Shown piece by piece: positions 1 to 14,820 of a stretch of 64,000 bases of DNA. Position 1 is the first letter of the stretch. Each line of letters opens with the position of its first letter. The position numbers were made by a program, and so were the translations under genes. The stretch is from Taudactylus pleione (Eukaryota; Chordata; Amphibia; Anura; Myobatrachidae). Location: positions 335,501-399,500 of the forward strand of contig JAUIMM010001600.1 of assembly GCA_031769625.1 (NCBI GenBank). The letters run 5' to 3'. The notes beneath the pieces are model-generated. The model ran no database searches and was not told the origin of the DNA. It saw only the letters and a program-made list of their open reading frames with translations.

Positions 1-3000
1 TACAGACGCACAGCCTCCAGAACTGATCTGCACCTCAGTACAATCCCCACTACAGACGCACAGCCTCCAGTACTGATCTGCACCTCAGTACAGTCCCCAG
101 TACAGGCGCACAGCCTCCAGTACTGATCTGCACCTAAGTACAGTCCCCAGTACAGACGCACAGCCTCCAGTACTGATCTGCACCTAAGTACAGTCCCCAG
201 TACAGACGCACAGCCTCCAGTACTGATCTGCACCTCAGTACAGTCCCCAGTAAGGATGCACAGCCTCCAGTACTGATCTGCACTTCAGTACAATCCCCAG
301 TACGGACGCACAGCCTCCAGCACTGATCGGCACCTCAGTACAGTCCCCAGTACGGGCGCACAGCCTCCAGTACTGATCTGCACCTCAGTACAGTCCCCAG
401 TACAGACGCACAGCCTCCGGTATTGATCTGCACCTCAGTACAGTCCCCAGTACAGACGCACAGCCTCCAGTACTGATCTGCACCTCATTACAGTCCCCAG
501 TACAGACGCACAGCCTCCAGTACTGATCTGCACCTCAGTACAGTCCCCAGTACGGGCGCACAGCCTCCAGTACTGATCTGCACCTCAGTACAGTCCCCAG
601 TACTGATCTGCACCTCAGTACAGTCCCCAGTACAGATGCACAGCCTCCAATACTGATCTGCACCTCAGTACAGTCCCCAGTGCAGACGCACAGCCTCCAG
701 TACTGATCTGCACTTCAGTACAATCCCCAGTACGGACGCACAGCCTCCAGCACTGATCTGCACCTCAGTACAGTCCCCAGTACGGGCGCACAGCCTCCAG
801 TACTGATCTGCACCTCAGTACAGTCCCCAGTACAGACGCACAGCCTCCAGTACTGATCTGCACCTCAGTACAGTCCCCAGTACAGACGCACAGCCTCCAG
901 TACTGATCTGCACCTCAGTACAGTCCCCAGTACAGACGCACAGCCTCCAGTACTGATCTGCACCTCAGTACAGTCCCCAGTACGGGCGCACAGCCTCCAG
1001 TACTGATCTGCACCTCAGTACAGTCCCCAGTACTGATCTGCACCACAGTACAGTCCCCAGTACAGATGCACAGCCTCCAATACTGATCTGCACCTCAGTA
1101 CAGTCCCCAGTACAGACGCACAGCCTCTAGTACTGATCTGCACCTCAGTACAGTCCCCAGTACAGACGCACAGCCTCCAGTACTGATCTGCACCTCAGTA
1201 CAATCCCCAGTACAGACGCACAGCCTCCAGAACTGATCTGCACCTCAGTACAGTCCCCACTACAGACGCACAGCCTCCAGTACTGATCTGCACCTCAGTA
1301 CAGTCCCCAGTACAGGCGCACAGCCTCCAGTACTGATCTGCACCTCAGTACAGTCCCCAGTACAGACGCACAGCCTCCAGTACTGATCTGCACCTCAGTA
1401 CAGTCCCCAGTACTGATCTGCACCTCAGTACAGTCCCCAGTAAGGGCGCACAGCCTCCAGTACTGATCTGCACCTCAGTACAGTCCCCAGTACAGACGCA
1501 CAGCCTCCAGTACTGATCTGCACCTCAGTACAGTCCCCAGTACAGACGCACAGCCTCCAGTACTGATCTGCACCTCAGTACAGTCCCCTCTACAGACGCA
1601 CAGCCTCCAGTACTGATCTACACCTCAGTACAGTCTCCATTACAGACGCACAGCCTCCAGTACTGATCTGCACCTCAGTACAGTCCCCAGTACTGATCTG
1701 CACCTCAGTACAGTCCCCAGTACAGACGCACAGCTTCCAATACTGATCTGCACCTCAGTACAGTCCCCAGTACGGACGCACAGCCTCCAGTACTGATCTG
1801 CACTGATCTGCACCTCAATACAGTTCCCATTACGGGCGCACAGCCTCCAATACTGATCTGCACCTCAGTACAGTCCCCAGTACAGACGCACAGCCTCCAA
1901 TACTGATCTGCACCTCAGTACAGTCCCCAGTACAGACGCACAGCCTCCAGTACTGATCTACACCTCAGTACAGTCCCCAGTACAGACGCACAGCCTCCTG
2001 TACTGATCTGCACCTCAGTACAGTCTCCAGTACAGACGCACAGCCTCCAGTACTGATCTGCACCTCAGTACAGTCCCCAGTACTGATCTGCACATCAGTA
2101 CAGTCCCCAGTACAGATGCACAGCCTCCAATACTGATCTGCACCTCAGTATAGTCCCCAGTACAGGCGCACAGCCTCCAGTACTGATCTGCACCTCAGTA
2201 CAGTCCCCAGTACAGACGCACAGCCTCCAGTACTGATCTGCACCTCAGTACAGTCCCCAGTACAGATGCACAGGCTCCAGTACCGATCTGCACCTCAGTA
2301 CAGTCCCCAGTACGGGCGCACAGCCTCCAGTACCGATCTGCACCTCAGTACAATCCCCAGTACAGGCGCACAGCCTCCAGTACCGATCTGCACCATAGTA
2401 CAGTCCCCAGTACAGACGCACAGCCTCCAGTACTGATCAGCACCTCAGTACAGTCCCCAGTACAGACGCACAGCCTCCAGTACTGATCTCCACCTCAGTA
2501 CAGTCCCCAGTACGGGCGCACAGCCTCCAGTACTGATCTGCACCTCAGTACAGTCCCCAGTACTGATCTGCACCTCAGTACAGTCCCCAGTACAGATGCA
2601 CAGCCTCCAATACTGATCTGCACCTCAGTACTGTCCCCAGTACAGACGCACAGCCTCCAGTACTGATCTGCACCTCAGTACAGTCCCCACTACAGACGCA
2701 CAGCCTCCAGTACAGATCTGCACCTCAGTACAGTCCCCAGTACAGGCGCACAGCCTCCAGTACTGATCTGCACCTCAGTACAGTCCCCAGTACTGATCTG
2801 CACCTCAGTACAGTCCCCAGTACCGATCTGCACCTCAGTACAGTCCCCAGTGCAGACGCACAGCCTCCAGTACTGATCTGCACTTCAGTACAATCCCCAG
2901 TACGGACGCACAGCCTCCAGCACTGATCTGCACCTCAGTACAGTCCCCAGTACGGGCGCACAGCCTCCAGTACTGATCTGCACCTCAGTACAGTCCCCAG

Positions 3001-6000
3001 TACAGACGCACAGCCTCCAGTACTGATCTGCACCTCAGTACAGTCCCCAGTACAGACGCACAGCCTCCAGTACTGATCTGCACCTCAGTACAGTCCCCAG
3101 TACAGACGCACAGCCTCCAGTACTGATCTGCACCTCAGTACAGTCCCCAGTACGGGCACACAGCCTCCAGTACTGATATGCACCTCAGTACAGTCCCCAG
3201 TACTGATCTGCACCACAGTACAGTCCCCAGTACAGATGCACAGCCTCCAATACTGATCTGCACCTCAGTACAGTCCCCAGTACAGATGCACAGCCTCTAG
3301 TACTGATCTGCACCTCAGTACAGTCCCCAGTACAGACGCACAGCCTCCAGTACTGATCTGCACCTCAGTACAGTCCCCAGTACAGACGCACAGGCTCCAG
3401 TACTGATCTGCACCTCAGTACAGTCCCCAGTACGGGCGCACAGCCTCCAGTACCGATCTGCACCTCAGTACAGTCCCCAGTACAGACGCACAGCCTCCAG
3501 TACTGATCGGCACCTCAGTACAATCCCCAGTACAGACGCACAGCCTCCAGAACTGATCTGCACCTCAGTACAGTCCCCACTACAGACGCACAGCCTCCAG
3601 TACTGATCTGCACCTCAGTACAGTCCCCAGTACAGGCGCACAGCCTCCAGTACTGATCTGCACCTCAGTACAGTCCCCAGTACAGACGCACAGCCTCCAG
3701 TACTGATCTGCACCTCAGTACAGTCCCCAGTACTGATCTGCACCTCAGTACAGTCCCCAGTAAGGGCGCACAGCCTCCAGTACTGATCTGCACCTCAGTA
3801 CAGTCCCCAGTACAGACGCACAGCCTCCAGTACTGATCTGCACCTCAGTACAGTCCCCAGTACAGACGCACAGCCTCCAGTACTGATCTGCACCTCAGTA
3901 CAGTCCCCTCTACAGACGCACAGCCTCCAGTACTGATCTACACCTCAGTACAGTCTCCATTACAGACGCACAGCCTCCAGTACTGATCTGCACCTCAGTA
4001 CAGTCCCCAGTACTGATCTGCACCTCAGTACAGTCCCCAGTAAGGGCGCACAGCCTCCAGTACCGATCTGCACCTCAGTACAGTCCCCAGTACAGACGCA
4101 CAGCCTCCAGTACTGATCTGCACCTCAGTACAGTCCCCAGTACAGACGCACAGCCTCCAGTACTGATCTGCACCTCAGTACAGTCCCCAGTACAGGCGCT
4201 CAGCCTCCAGCACTGATCTGCACCTCAGTACAGTCCCCAGTACAGACGCACAGCCTCCAGTACTGATCTGCACCTCAGTACAGTCCCCAGTACAGACGCA
4301 CAGCCTCCAGCACCTATCTGCACCTCAGTACAGACCCCAGTACTGGCGCACAGCCTCCAGTACTGATCTGCACCTCAGTACAGTCCCCAGTACGGACGCA
4401 CAGCCTCCAGTACTGATCTGCACTGATCTGCACCTCAATACAGTCCCCAGTAAGGACGCACAGCCTCCAGTACTGATCTGCACCTCAGTACAGTCCCCAG
4501 TACAGACGCACAGCCTCCAATACTGATCTGCACCTCAGTACAGTCCCCAGTACAGACGCACAGCCTCCAGTACTGATCTACACCTCAGTACAGTCCCCAG
4601 TACGGACGCACAGCCTCCAGTACTGATCTGCACCTCAATACAGTTCCCATTACGGGCGCACAGCCTCCAATACTGATCTGCACCTCAGTACAGTCCCCAG
4701 TACAGACGCACAGCCTCCAATACTGATCTGCACCTCAGTACAGTCCCCAGTACAGACGCACAGCCTCCAGTACTGATCTACACCTCAGTACAGTCCCCAG
4801 TACAGACGCACAGCCTCCTGTACTGATCTGCACCTCAGTACAGTCTCCAGTACAGACGCACAGCCTCCAGCACTGATCTGCACCTCAGTACAGTCCCCAG
4901 TACAGACGCACAGGCTCCAGTACTGATCTGCACCTCAGTACAGTCCCCAGTACAGGCGCACAGCCTCCAGTACTGATCTGCACCTCAGTACAGTCCCCAG
5001 TATTGATCTGCACCTCAGTACAGTCCCCAGTACAGATGCACAGCCTCCAATACTGATCTGCACCTCAGTATAGTCCCCAGTACAGGCGCACAGCCTCCAG
5101 TACTGATCTGCACCTCAGTACAGTCCCCAGTACAGACGCACAGCCTCCAGTACTGATCTGCACCTCAGTACAGTCCCCAGTACAGACGCACAGGCTCCAG
5201 TACCGATCTACACCTCAGTACAGTCCCCAGTACGGGCGCACAGCCTCCAGTACCGATCTGCACCTCAGTACAATCCCCAGTACAGGCGCACAGCCTCCAG
5301 TACCGATCTGCACCTCAGTACAGTCCCCAGTACAGACGCACAGCCTCCAGTACTGATCGGCACCTCAGTACAGTCCCCAGTACAGACGCACAGCCTCCAG
5401 AACTGATCTGCACCTCAGTACAGTCCCCACTACAGACACACAGCCTCCAGTACTGATCTGCACCTCAGTACAGTCCCCAGTACAGGCGCACAGCCTCCAG
5501 TACTGATCTGCACCTCAGTACAGTCCCCAGTACAGACGCACAGCCTCCAGTACTGATCTGCACCTCAGTACAGTCCCCAGTACCGATCTGCACCTCAGTA
5601 CAGTCCCCAGTACAGATGCACAGCCTCCAGTACCGATCGGCACCTCATTACAGTCCCCAGTACAGACGCACAGCCTCCAGTACCGATCGGCACCTCAGTA
5701 CAGTCCCCAGTACAGACGCACAGCCTCCAGTACCGATCTGCACCTCAGTACAGTCCCCAGTACAGACGCACAGCCTCCAGTACCGATCGGCACCTCAGTA
5801 CAGTCCCCAGTACAGACGCACAGCCTCCAGTACCGATCGGCACCTCAGTACAGCCTCCAGTACCGATCGGCACCTCAGTACAGTCCCCAGTATAGGCGCA
5901 CAGCCTCCAGCACTGATCTGCACCTCAGTACAGTCCCCAGTACGGACGCACAGCCTCCAAAACGGATCTGCACCTCAGTACAGTCCCCAGTACAGACGCA

Positions 6001-9000
6001 CAGCCTCCAGTACCGATCGGCACCTCAGTACAGTCCCAAGTACAGACGCACAGCCTCCAGTACTGATCTGCACCTCAGTACAGTCCCCAGTACAGACGCA
6101 CAGCCTCCAGCACTGATCAGCACCTCAGTACAATCCCCAGTACAGGCGCACAGCCTCCAGTACCGATCTGCACCTCAGTACAGTCCCCAGTACAGACGCA
6201 CAGCCTCCAGTACCGATCTGCACCTCAGTACAGTCCCCAGTACAGACGCACAGCCTCCATTACTGATCTGCACTTCAGTACAATCCCCAGTACGGACGCA
6301 CAGCCTCCAGCACTGATCGGCACCTCAGTACAGTCCCCAGTACGGGCGCACAGCCTCCAGTACTGATCTGCACCTCAGTACAGTCCCCAGTACAGACGCA
6401 CAGCCTCCGGTATTTATCTGCACCTCAGTACAGTCCCCAGTACAGACGCACAGCCTCCAGTACTGATCTGCACCTCATTACAGTCCCCAGTACAGACGCA
6501 CAGCCTCCAGTACTGATCTGCACCACAGTACAGTCCCCAGTACGGGCGCACAGCCTCCAGTACTGATCTGCACCTCAGTACAGTCCCCAGTACTGATCTG
6601 CACCTCAGTACAGTCCCCAGTACAGACGCACAGCCTCCAGTACTGATCTGCACCTCAGTACAGTACCCAGTACAGACGCACAGCCTCCAGTACTGATCTG
6701 CACCTCAGTACAGTCCCCAGTACAGACGCACAGCCTCCAGTACTGATCTGCACCTCAGTACAGTACCCAGTACAGACGCACAGCCTCCAGTACTGATCTG
6801 CACCTCAGTACAGTCCCCAGTACAGACGCACAGCCTCCAGCACTGATCTGCACCTCAGTACAGTCCCCAGTACGGGCGCACAGCCTCCAGTACTGATCTG
6901 CACCTCAGTACAGTCCCCAGTACAGACGCACAGCCTCCAGCACTGATCTGCACATCAGTACAGTCCCCAGTACAGGCGCACAGCCTCCAGTACCGATCTG
7001 CACCTCAGTACAGTCCCCAGCACAGCCTCCAGTACCGATCTGCACCTCCGTACAGTCCCCAGTACAGACGCACAGCCTCCAGTACTGATCTGCACTTCAG
7101 TACAGTCCCCAGTACGGGCGCACAGCCTCCAGTACTGATCTGCAGCTCAGTACAGTCCCCAGTACAGACGCACAGCCTCCAGTACTGATCTGCACCTCAG
7201 TACAGTCCCCAGTACAGGCGCACAGCCTCCAGTACTGATCTGCACCTCAGTACAGTCCCCAGTACAGACGCACAGCCTCCAGTACTGATCTGCACCTCAG
7301 TACAGTCCCCAGTACGGGCGCACAGCCTCCAGTACTGATCTGCACCTCAGTACAGTCCCCAGTACTGATCTGCACCACAGTACAGTCCCCAGTACAGATG
7401 CACAGCCTCCAATACTGATCTGCACCTCAGTACAGTCCCCAGTACAGATGCACAGCCTCCAGTACTGATCTGCACCTCAGTACAGTCCCCAGTACAGACG
7501 CACAGCCTCCAGTACTGATCTGCACCTCAGTACAGTCCCCAGTACAGACGCACAGGCTCCAGTACTGATCTGCACCTCAGTACAATCCCCAGTACAGACG
7601 CACAGCCTCCAGAACTGATCTGCACCTCAGTACAATCCCCACTACAGACGCACAGCCTCCAGTACTGATCTGCACCTCAGTACAGTCCCCAGTACAGGCG
7701 CACAGCCTCCAGTACTGATCTGCACCTAAGTACAGTCCCCAGTACAGACGCACAGCCTCCAGTACTGACCTGCACCTCAGTACAGTCCCCAGTACTGATC
7801 TGCACCTCAGTACAGTCCCCAGTAAGGGCGCACAGCCTCCAGTACCGATCTGCACCTCAGTACAGTCCCCAGTACAGATGCACAGCCTCCAGCACCTATC
7901 TGCACCTCAGTACAGACTCCAGTACTGGCGCACAGCCTCCAGTAATGATCTGCACCTCAGTACAGTCCCCAGTAAGGATGCACAGCCTCCAGTACTGATC
8001 TGCACTTCAGTACAATCCCCAGTACGGACGCACAGCCTCCAGCACTGATCGGCACCTCAGTACAGTCCCCAGTACGGGCGCACAGCCTCCAGTACTGATC
8101 TGCACCTCAGTACAGTCCCCAGTACAGACACACAGCCTCCGGTATTGATCTGCACCTCAGTACAGTCCCCAGTACAGACGCACAGCCTCCAGTACTGATC
8201 TGCACCTCATTACAGTCCCCAGTACAGACGCACAGCCTCCAGTACTGATCTGCACCTCAGTACAGTCCCCAGTACGGGCGCACAGCCTCCAGTACTGATC
8301 TGCACCTCAGTACAGTCCCCAGTACTGATCTGCACCTCAGTACAGTCCCCAGTACAGATGCACAGCCTCCAATACTGATCTGCACCTCAGTACAGTCCCC
8401 AGTACAGACGCACAGCCTCCAGTACTGATCTGCACCTCAGTACAGTACCAAGTACAGACGCACAGCCTCCAGTACTGATCTGCACCTCAGTACAGTCCCC
8501 AGTACAGACGCACAGCCTCCAGCACTGATCTGCACCTCAGTACAGTCCCCAGTACAGGCGCACAGCCTCCAGTACTGATCTGCACCTCAGTACAGTCCCC
8601 AGTACGGGCGCACAGCGTCCAGTACTGATCTGCACCTCAGTACAGTCCCCAGTACTGATCTGCACCTCAGTACAGTCCCCAGTACAGATGCACAGCCTCC
8701 AATACTGATCTGCACCTCAGTACAGTCCCCAGTACAGACGCACAGCCTCCAGTACTGATCTGCACCTCAGTACAGTCCCCAGTACAGACGCACAGCCTCC
8801 AGTACTGATCTGCACCTCAGTACAGTCCCCAGTACAGACGCACAGCCTCCAGCACTGATCTGCACATCAGTACAGTCCCCAGTACAGGCGCACAGCCTCC
8901 AGTACCGATCTGCACCTCAGTACAGTCCCCAGCACAGCCTCCAGTACCGATCTGCACCTCAGTACAGTCCCCAGTACAGACGCACAGCCTCCAGTACTGA

Positions 9001-12000
9001 TCTGCACTTCAGTACAGTCCCCAGTACGGGCGCACAGCCTCCAGTACTGATCTGCACCTCAGTACAGTCCCCAGTACAGACGCACAGCCTCCAGTACTGA
9101 TCTGCACCTCAGTACAGTCCCCAGTACAGACGCACAGCCTCCAGTACTGATCTGCACCTCAGTACAGTCCCCAGTACAGACGCACAGCCTCCAGTACTGA
9201 TCTGCACCTCAGTACAGTCCCCAGTACGGGCGCACAGCCTCCAGTACTGATCTGCACCTCAGTACAGTCCCCAGTACTGATCTGCACCACAGTACAGTCC
9301 CCAGTACAGATGCACAGCCTCCAATACTGATCTGCACCTCAGTACAGTCCCCAGTACAGACGCACAGCCTCCAGTACTGATCTGCACCTCAGTACAGTCC
9401 CCAGTACAGACGCACAGCCTCCAGTACTGATCTGCACCTCAGTACAGTCCCCAGTACAGACGCACAGCCTCCAGCACTGATCTGCACATCAGTACAGTCC
9501 CCAGTACAGGCGCACAGCCTCCAGTACCGATCTGCACCTCAGTACAGTCCCCAGCACAGCCTCCAGTACCGATCTGCACCTCAGTACAGTCCCCAGTACA
9601 GACGCACAGCCTCCAGTACTGATCTGCACTTCAGTACAGTCCCCAGTACGGGCGCACAGCCTCCAGTACTGATCTGCACCTCAGTACAGTCCCCAGTACA
9701 GACGCACAGCCTCCAGTACTGATCTGCACCTCAGTACAGTCCCCAGTACAGGCGCACAGCCTCCAGTACTGATCTGCACCTCAGTACAGTCCCCAGTACA
9801 GACGCACAGCCTCCAGTACTGATCTGCACCTCAGTACAGTCCCCAGTACGGGCGCACAGCCTCCAGTACTGATCTGCACCTCAGTACAGTCCCCAGTACT
9901 GATCTGCACCACAGTACAGTCCCCAGTACAGATGCACAGCCTCCAATACTGATCTGCACCTCAGTACAGTCCCCAGTACAGATGCACAGCCTCCAGTACT
10001 GATCTGCACCTCAGTACAGTCCCCAGTACAGACGCACAGCCTCCAGTACTGATCTGCACCTCAGTACAGTCCCCAGTACAGACGCACAGGCTCCAGTACT
10101 GATCTGCACCTCAGTACAGTCCCCAGTACGGGCGCACAGCCTCCAGTACCGATCTGCACCTCAGTACTGTCCCCAGTACAGACGCACAGCCTCCAGTACT
10201 GATCGGCACCTGAGTACAATCCCCAGTACAGACGCACAGCCTCCAGAACTGATCTGCACCTCAGTACAATCCCCACTACAGACGCACAGCCTCCAGTACT
10301 GATCTGCACCTCAGTACAGTCCCCAGTACAGGCGCACAGCCTCCAGTACTGATCTGCACCTAAGTACAGTCCCCAGTACAGACGCACAGCCTCCAGTACT
10401 GATCTGCACCTAAGTACAGTCCCCAGTACAGACGCACAGCCTCCAGTACTGATCTGCACCTCAGTACAGTCCCCAGTAAGGATGCACAGCCTCCAGTACT
10501 GATCTGCACTTCAGTACAATCCCCAGTACGGACGCACAGCCTCCAGCACTGATCGGCACCTCAGTACAGTCCCCAGTACGGGCGCACAGCCTCCAGTACT
10601 GATCTGCACCTCAGTACAGTCCCCAGTACAGACGCACAGCCTCCGGTATTGATCTGCACCTCAGTACAGTCCCCAGTACAGACGCACAGCCTCCAGTACT
10701 GATCTGCACCTCATTACAGTCCCCAGTACAGACGCACAGCCTCCAGTACTGATCTGCACCTCAGTACAGTCCCCAGTACGGGCGCACAGCCTCCAGTACT
10801 GATCTGCACCTCAGTACAGTCCCCAGTACTGATCTGCACCTCAGTACAGTCCCCAGTACAGATGCACAGCCTCCAATACTGATCTGCACCTCAGTACAGT
10901 CCCCAGTACAGACGCACAGCCTCCAGTACTGATCTGCACCTCAGTACAGTACCCAGTACAGACGCACAGCCTCCAGTACTGATCTGCACCTCAGTACAGT
11001 CCCCAGTACAGACGCACAGCCTCCAGCACTGATCTGCACCTCAGTACAGTCCCCAGTACAGGCGCACAGCCTCCAGTACTGATCTGCACCTCAGTACAGT
11101 CCCCAGTACGGGCGCACAGCCTCCAGTACTGATCTGCACCTCAGTACAGTCCCCAGTACTGATCTGCACCTCAGTACAGTCGCCAGTACAGATGCACAGC
11201 CTCCAATACTGATCTGCACCTCAGTACAGTCCCCAGTACAGACGCACAGCCTCCAGTACTGATCTGCACCTCAGTACAGTCCCCAGTACAGACGCACAGC
11301 CTCCAGCACTGATCTGCACATCAGTACAGTCCCCAGTACAGGCGCACAGCCTCCAGTACCGATCTGCACCTCAGTACAGTCCCCAGCACAGCCTCCAGTA
11401 CCGATCTGCACCTCAGTACAGTCCACAGTACAGACGCACAGCCTCCAGTACTGATCTGCACTTCAGTACAGTCCCCAGTACGGGCGCACAGCCTCCAGTA
11501 CTGATCTGCACCTCAGTACAGTCCCCAGTACAGACGCACAGCCTCCAGTACTGATCTGCACCTCAGTACAGTCCCCAGTACAGGCGCACAGCCTCCAGTA
11601 CTGATCTGCACCTCAGTACAGTCCCCAGTACAGACGCACAGCCTCCAGTACTGATCTGCACCTCAGTACAGTCCCCAGTACGGGCGCACAGCCTCCAGTA
11701 CTGATCTGCACCTCAGTACAGTCCCCAGTACTGATCTGCACCACAGTACAGTCCCCAGTACAGATGCACAGCCTCCAATACTGATCTGCACCTCAGTACA
11801 GTCCCCAGTACAGATGCACAGCCTCCAGTACTGATCTGCACCTCAGTACAGTCCCCAGTACAGACGCACAGCCTCCAGTACTGATCTGCACCTCAGTACA
11901 GTCCCCAGTACTGATCTGCACCTCAGTACAGTCGCCAGTACAGATGCACAGCCTCCAATACTGATCTGCACCTCAGTACAGTCCCCAGTACAGACGCACA

Positions 12001-14820
12001 GCCTCCTGTACTGATCTGCACCTCAGTACAGTCCCCAGTACAGACGCACAGCCTCCAGTACTGATCTGCACCTCAGTACAGTCCCCAGTACAGACGCACA
12101 GCCTCCAGCACTGATCTGCACATCAGTACAGTCCCCAGTACAGGCGCACAGCCTCCAGTACCGATCTGCACCTCAGTACAGTCCCCAGCACAGCCTCTAG
12201 TACCGATCTGCACCTCAGTACAGTCCACAGTACAGACGCACAGCCTCCAGTACTGATCTGCACTTCAGTACAGTCCCCAGTACGGGCGCACAGCCTCCAG
12301 TACTGATCTGCACCTCAGTACAGTCCCCAGTACAGACGCACAGCCTCCAGTACTGATCTGCACCTCAGTACAGTCCCCAGTACAGGCGCACAGCCTCCTG
12401 TACTGATCTGCACCTCAGTACAGTCCCCAGTACAGACGCACAGCCTCCAGTACTGATCTGCACCTCAGTACAGTCCCCAGTACGGGCGCACAGCCTCCAG
12501 TACTGATCTGCACCTCAGTACAGTCCCCAGTACTGATCTGCACCACAGTACAGTCCCCAGTACAGATGCACAGCCTCCAATACTGATCTGCACCTCAGTA
12601 CAGTCCCCAGTACAGATGCACAGCCTCCAGTACTGATCTGCACCTCAGTACAGTCCCCAGTACAGACGCACAGCCTCCAGTACTGATCTGCACCTCAGTA
12701 CAGTCCCCAGTACAGACGCACAGGCTCCAGTACTGATCTGCACCTCAGTACAGTCCCCAGTACGGGCGCACAGCCTCCAGTACCGATCTGCACCTCAGTA
12801 CAGTCCCCAGTACAGACGCACAGCCTCCAGTACTGATCGGCACCTCAGTACAATCTCCAGTACAGACGCACAGCCTCCAGAACTGATCTGCACCTCAGTA
12901 CAATCCCCACTACAGACGCACAGCCTCCAGTACTGATCTGCACCTCAGTACAGTCCCCAGTACAGGCGCACAGCCTCCAGTACTGATCTGCACCTAAGTA
13001 CAGTCCCCAGTACAGACGCACAGCCTCCAGTACTGATCTGCACCTCAGTACAGTCCCCAGTACTGATCTGCACCTCAGTACAGTCCCCAGTAAGGGCGCA
13101 CAGCCTCCAGTACCGATCTGCACCTCAGTACAGTCCCCAGTACAGATGCACAGCCTCCAGCACCTATCTGCACCTCAGTACAGACTCCAGTACTGGCGCA
13201 CAGCCTCCAGTACTGATCTGCACCTCAGTACAGTCCCCAGTAAGGATGCACAGCCTCCAGTACTGATCTGCACTTCAGTACAGTTCCCAGTACGGGCGCA
13301 CAGCCTCCAATACTGATCTGCACCTCAGTACAGTCCCCAGTACAGACGCACAGCCTCCAATACTGATCTGCACCTCAGTACAGTCCCCAGTACAGACGCA
13401 CAGCCTCCAGTACTGATCTACACCTCAGTACAGTCCCCAGTACAGACGCACAGCCTCCAGTACTGATCTGCACCTCAGTACAGTCTCCAGTACAGACGCA
13501 CAGCCTCCAGCACTGATCTGCACCTCAGTACAGTCCCCAGTACAAACGCACAGGCTCCAGTACTGATCTGCACCTCAGTCCAGTCCCCAGTACAGGCGCA
13601 CAGCCTCCAGCACTGATCTGCACCTCAGTACAGTCCCCAGTACGGACGCACAGCCTCCAGTACTGATCTGCACCTCAGTACAGTACCCAGTACAGACGCA
13701 CAGCCTCCAGTACTGATCTGCACCTCAGTACAGTCCCCAGTACAGACGCACAGCCTCCAGTACTGATCTGCACCTCAGTACTGTCCCCAGTACAGACGCA
13801 CAGCCTCCAGTACTGATCTGCACCTCAGTACAGTCCCCAGTACGGGCGCACAGCCTCCAGTACTGATCTGCACCTCAGTACAGTCCCCAGTACGGACGCA
13901 CAGCCTCCAGTACTGATCTGCACCTCAGTACAGTCCCCAGTACAGACGCACAGCCTCCAGTACTGATCTGCACCTCAGTACAGTCCCCAGTACTGATCTG
14001 CACCTCAGTACAGTCCCCAGTAAGGGCACACAGCCTCCAGTACCGATCTGCACCTCAGTACAGTCCCCAGTACAGACGCACAGCCTCCAGTACTGATCTG
14101 CACCTCAGTACAGTCCCCAGTACAGACGCACAGCCTCCAGTACTGATCTGCACCTCAGTACAGTCCCCAGTACAGGCGCTCAGCCTCCAGCACTGATCTG
14201 CACCTCAGTACAGTCCCCAGTACAGACGCACAGCCTCCAGTACTGATCTGCACCTCAGTACAGTCCCCAGTACAGACGCACAACCTCCAGCACCTATCTG
14301 CACCTCAGTACAGACCCCAGTACTGGCGCACAGCCTCCAGTACTGATCTGCACCTCAGTACAGTCCCCAGTACAGACGCACAGCCTCCAGTACTGATCTG
14401 CACTGATCTGCACCTCAATACAGTCCCCAGTAAGGACGCACAGCCTCCAGTACTGATCTGCACCTCAGTACAGTCCCCAGTACAGACGCACAGCTTCCAA
14501 TACTGATCTGCACCTCAGTACAGTCCCCAGTACGGACGCACAGCCTCCAGTACTGATCTGCACCTCAATACAGTTCCCATTACGGGCGCACAGCCTCCAA
14601 TACTGATCTGCACCTCAGTACAGTCCCCAGTACAGACGCACAGCCTCCAATACTGATCTGCACCTCAGTACAGTCCCCAGTACAGACGCACAGCCTCCAG
14701 TACTGATCTACACCTCAGTACAGTCCCCAGTACAGACGCACAGCCTCCTATACTGATCTGCACCTCAGTACAGTCTCCAGTACAGACGCACAGCCTCCAG
14801 CACTGATCTGCACCTCAGTA

